Assembly: GCA_938003875.1 (NCBI GenBank)
Contig: CALKWO010000009.1
Coordinates: 1 to 17,368 of the forward strand
Reading direction: 5' to 3'
Length of the DNA stretch: 17,368 nucleotides
Source: an uncultured bacterium
GTDB lineage: Bacteria > Planctomycetota > Uabimicrobiia > Uabimicrobiales > JABWCH01
Under the pieces are notes generated by a model that did no database searches, was not told where the DNA came from, and saw only the letters and a program-made list of their open reading frames with translations. Positions 14,890-17,368 of this stretch are shown here, one piece after another. The position numbers and the translations under genes are program-made. Positions within the stretch are counted from its first letter, which is position 1; every line of letters starts with the position of its first letter.

Positions 14890-16770
14890 ATGAAAAAAAA
14901 TATCATTTTTTTTATTTTGTATTTTTGTCTGTCATTTGTCATTTTTTCTCAAGAAAATACTCAGATTAAGATTATTGTTAGTGCTAAATACTTAAATAAT
15001 GAAAGCACATGGTTTATTCCACTCAATGCCAGAAATAACAAAGTAGCATTATTCAGCGAACAGAGAGAAGCATTTACAATTTTAAACGATTCTCAGAAGC
15101 CAGTTACCATCAAAAGCCTTGACCTTCAGCTCGATCCAGGTGTTCAGGAAGAAGAAATTCGTTTGCAGCAATATTCTATAAAAGCACTGCCACTGAATTT
15201 TGTCGAAAAAACGCTTCAGCCTAAGCAAAGACTGGAATTTTATGTCCGCTTCTATCCTGTCCAATCTCATCTGGTTAAAGCAAAAATAATCATACAATTT
15301 GGGGATACCAGCAAATTTATTTTAAAAGTAGAAGGACAAGGTGGCTTGAATGCTTTTTTCCCTGATATGATACCTTTATTGCATAAAGTTTTTGGAGGTA
15401 CTCATACAGATGAAATGGTTACTGGTATGACAGCAGACAAAGAAGGAAATGTTTTCTTTTCCGGCCAGGTAATAGGAGTACAAGACAAATTTGCCTATGA
15501 TATTTTTTATGGAAAGATTAGTCCTGATGGAAATTTAGTCTGGGCTAAGCTATGGCATGGACCTTATCGAGATGCAGCAAGAGACAGTGGACAAAATGAT
15601 GAAACAGGAGGCACATCAGGCGCAATATGTGTGGATGAAGAAGGATTTCCTTACATTATCGGTTCTGTTAGCCCAAACAAGGCAAATAATGATTTTGCAG
15701 CGTTGGTTATAAAAATAGACCCTTCTACAGGGAATTCTGTATGGGAAAAACTCTGGCGACCTGAATGGCCTGGAAAAATTCTTGCCAAACACTGTGCGGA
15801 AGCCTATGCTATAGATGTCAGGAATGGCCGTGTCTATGTTACGGGAACAACAGGCGGCGCAACTCATACAGCACAGGCACTTGTTTTTCTATTGTCGCTC
15901 TCTAGTAAAGATGGTACACTATTATTTCAAAAAACCATAGACCCTACTCCAACTTATAATGACCGTGGCTATGCCGTACGTTCTGATAATCAAGGAAATG
16001 TCTATGTCGCTGGCCTGGCTTCTCAAAATGCTTTTTTAGTGAAGTTTACAAACGCAGATACTCAAAATCCTCAAATTGCCTGGGCTAAAATTTGTGAATT
16101 AGGCTGGGGAAGTAACATCAATTGCCTGGATTTAGATGCACAAGGAAATGTATATATTTCTTGTGATCGTCGTGGTGCTCAGACTTTTTTCAGCGTAATC
16201 AAGATAAGCCATCAAGGAGAATTTTTATGGGGTAAGACCTATGATGGAGGACCTAATAAAAACAACAATACCAATTTTGTCAAAGTAATTCATGAAAGTG
16301 TTTATGCAGGTGGAAGGACAGGCCAATCTATGTACGATGCGCAGATGGGCGATGCTCAACTTTTAAAACTTTCCTGTAAAGATGGCAAAGAAGAATGGAG
16401 TTTGTTCCATTTTTCAGGGAAAGGCCCTGATGAAATTGCTGAACATAGAATAAAAGGCATTGCTATAGCAAAAGATATTTTATACATTTTGGGTCAGGTT
16501 TATACTGGAAACAACAATGGTGTGCGTTATGCAGGTTACTGGTACAAAGGTACAGGAACTCTGAGCGATTTTAAACCTACAATAACATCCCTCGAATTCA
16601 AAGAAAAACCTGCTGATATTTCTAAGGGGAAGCTTATGGATGCTTTGCAATCTCGCAAACTTTTGGATTTAAAATCATTAATTCCCTGGCAAGATGCAGA
16701 TAAAAAGCACGATGGTAAATCGCCCGATGGTGATCTTATTTACTGGCAAATCAAGCTAAAAAAACAATAA
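14890..16770 (+). CDS. Exported ASH-like plus seven-bladed beta-propeller protein
   Basis: This 626-residue protein has a signal peptide (MKKNIIFF, hydrophobic to 19, likely cleavage at FS-Q near 20-21). Residues about 55-150 resemble an ASH/immunoglobulin-like domain (FTILNDSQKPVTIKSLDL, then LQPKQRLEFYVRFYPV). From about 165 to 555 there are seven repeats of the type (D)xxGNVYVxG, near residues 186, 251, 312, 368, 418, 470 and 530, spaced 50-65 residues apart, as expected of a seven-bladed SBBP/quinoprotein-like propeller. The last 70 residues are charged and unassigned. The aromatic-rich WxKLW motifs (218-222 and 285-289) recur between blades. ATG 14890 follows AGGAG by 4 nt. It is divergent from the VIT-VWA lipoprotein gene, and its 3' end overlaps the Hsp70-like remnant by 15 bp. 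Likely a structural or binding protein on the cell surface or in the periplasm; no enzyme residues are evident. Confidence 0.85.
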   Translation: MKKNIIFFILYFCLSFVIFSQENTQIKIIVSAKYLNNESTWFIPLNARNNKVALFSEQREAFTILNDSQKPVTIKSLDLQLDPGVQEEEIRLQQYSIKALPLNFVEKTLQPKQRLEFYVRFYPVQSHLVKAKIIIQFGDTSKFILKVEGQGGLNAFFPDMIPLLHKVFGGTHTDEMVTGMTADKEGNVFFSGQVIGVQDKFAYDIFYGKISPDGNLVWAKLWHGPYRDAARDSGQNDETGGTSGAICVDEEGFPYIIGSVSPNKANNDFAALVIKIDPSTGNSVWEKLWRPEWPGKILAKHCAEAYAIDVRNGRVYVTGTTGGATHTAQALVFLLSLSSKDGTLLFQKTIDPTPTYNDRGYAVRSDNQGNVYVAGLASQNAFLVKFTNADTQNPQIAWAKICELGWGSNINCLDLDAQGNVYISCDRRGAQTFFSVIKISHQGEFLWGKTYDGGPNKNNNTNFVKVIHESVYAGGRTGQSMYDAQMGDAQLLKLSCKDGKEEWSLFHFSGKGPDEIAEHRIKGIAIAKDILYILGQVYTGNNNGVRYAGYWYKGTGTLSDFKPTITSLEFKEKPADISKGKLMDALQSRKLLDLKSLIPWQDADKKHDGKSPDGDLIYWQIKLKKQ

Positions 16771-17253
16771 TGGCATCATACCATACCAATAGTAACAAAA
16801 TAATGGAGAGATAAATACTTTTTTGTATTGTATTCTTTCCTGCCAGAATGCGATCTGAGACATTTGCTTTTGATCTTTGTCTTCCCATACCTGATCCATT
16901 TTTTGGCCTGTTTGCAAATCCCTGGCTGTTACTTTTACCATACCTTCTGCATCGTAAACAATGGTCAGTTCTACGGGATAGTTCTTTCTGGGATTTTGGA
17001 TTGGGCCAAAAGCGAAATTGCCTAAGCTTACTTCCTTTTCTTCGCCTTTGCACTGCACCAATTCAAAAACAATCCTTTGCTGGTCGTCTCTGGTTGTATA
17101 AAATTTTGTGCTGTGGGTTGCGGGGAGCATGGTATTTCTGGGGATTAGAACCTGAATACCACGCTTTCCCAAACGCTTGTCCCAAATCCGCATGCCCAGA
17201 TCATAGCCAGATACCTGAAAAACCTTTGGCAAGGCGAAATCGGCTTCGCCCAT
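16756..17253 (-). pseudogene. Hsp70-type substrate-binding domain without its ATPase domain
   Basis: Residues about 11-120 of the frame match the beta-sandwich substrate-binding domain of the Hsp70/DnaK superfamily: SGYDLGMRIWD at 15-25, VLIPRNTMLPA at 35-45, the YTTRDDQQR stretch, LGNFAFGPI at 77-85 and VYDAEGMVKVTARDLQTGQ at 99-117. The nucleotide-binding domain that should precede it is absent: an in-frame stop stands at 17279-17281 (minus strand TGA) and repeat-like non-coding DNA lies beyond. The ATG at 17253 has GGAG directly abutting it with no spacer, so it is a poor start. The helical lid is also missing; the last 25 residues, with a hydrophobic run, look like read-through into the convergent gene's 3' end. 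I read this as a 5'-deleted remnant of an Hsp70-like gene. Confidence 0.7.
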
Positions 17254-17282
17254 CTCCCTTGCAGCTTCAAGGCTTACCGTGA

Positions 17283-17306
17283 ATTTTAGTCACTTACGAC
17301 TGAAAT
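17283..17306. repeat. Imperfect inverted repeat at the remnant's 5' break
   Basis: ATTTTAGTC (17283-17291) and GACTGAAAT (17298-17306) pair at eight of nine positions around a 6-nt loop. It lies exactly where Hsp70 homology is lost, as expected of a small interspersed repeat or recombination scar. Confidence 0.45.
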
Positions 17307-17334
17307 CTCATGTAAAAGTGTAAAGATTTTTCAC

Positions 17335-17360
17335 CGCAGAGACGCGGAGAACGCAGAGAA
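17335..17360. repeat. Short tandem CGCAGAGA-type repeat
   Basis: Three units stand head to tail: CGCAGAGA (17335-17342), CGCGGAGAA (17343-17351) and CGCAGAGAA (17352-17360). From general knowledge, repeats of this kind, often preceded by ACC, are scattered in non-coding DNA of many environmental bacteria. Its place 8 bp from the window end is consistent with an assembly break at a multi-copy repeat. Confidence 0.7.
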
Positions 17361-17368
17361 GAATAAAA

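Overview
The window is an AT-rich bacterial chromosome segment from a Gram-negative-type organism: a lipoprotein signal, several exported proteins, Bat-type von Willebrand factor A (VWA) membrane proteins and Shine-Dalgarno-led genes are all present. The gene content (an HPS-RraA fusion, a VIT-VWA-DUF2135 lipoprotein, BatA/B/C and an Hsp70-like remnant) would fit a low-GC member of the Planctomycetota or a neighbouring deep-branching phylum. That placement is an inference from gene families, not from a marker gene.

Left part (1-3330), minus strand: an HPS-like/RraA-like fusion protein (3-1298), preceded by a strong intrinsic terminator hairpin (1316-1357), then a small exported protein with four CxxC pairs (1388-1993). 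A 350-bp gap follows with one promoter candidate, then an RluA-family pseudouridine synthase with a TTG start (2345-3235).

Centre (3331-8987), plus strand: an AarF/UbiB-family kinase-like membrane protein is followed 17 bp later by an unrecognised six-helix membrane protein. After a 98-bp gap comes a compact batA-batB-batC run (4-bp overlap, then a 2-bp gap), encoding two VWA membrane proteins and a TPR/Gln-rich membrane protein. The usual partners (MoxR ATPase, DUF58 protein, BatD/BatE) are not in the window.

8988-9529 is a scrap yard: three unrelated-looking coding remnants lie within about 500 bp, one of them an unmistakable histidine-kinase H-box fragment. It runs into an intact 475-residue protein (9535-10962) with a possible winged-helix N-terminus, a plasmid pRiA4b ORF-3-like domain and a C-terminal B-box-like cysteine/histidine cluster.

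Right part: a 1083-residue VIT-VWA-DUF2135 lipoprotein on the minus strand (11096-14347), a 540-bp divergent gap with a good promoter candidate, an exported ASH-like/seven-bladed beta-propeller protein (14890-16770), then a decapitated Hsp70 substrate-binding domain on the minus strand (16756-17253). The last 90 bp are non-coding: an inverted repeat and short tandem CGCAGAGA-type units, a kind of interspersed repeat that often ends contigs.

I see no rRNA, tRNA, CRISPR array, intact insertion sequence or recognisable defence system. The most unusual items are the mosaic of gene fragments beside the pRiA4b/B-box-like protein, the fusion enzyme with altered catalytic residues in both halves, and the isolated Hsp70 substrate-binding domain.
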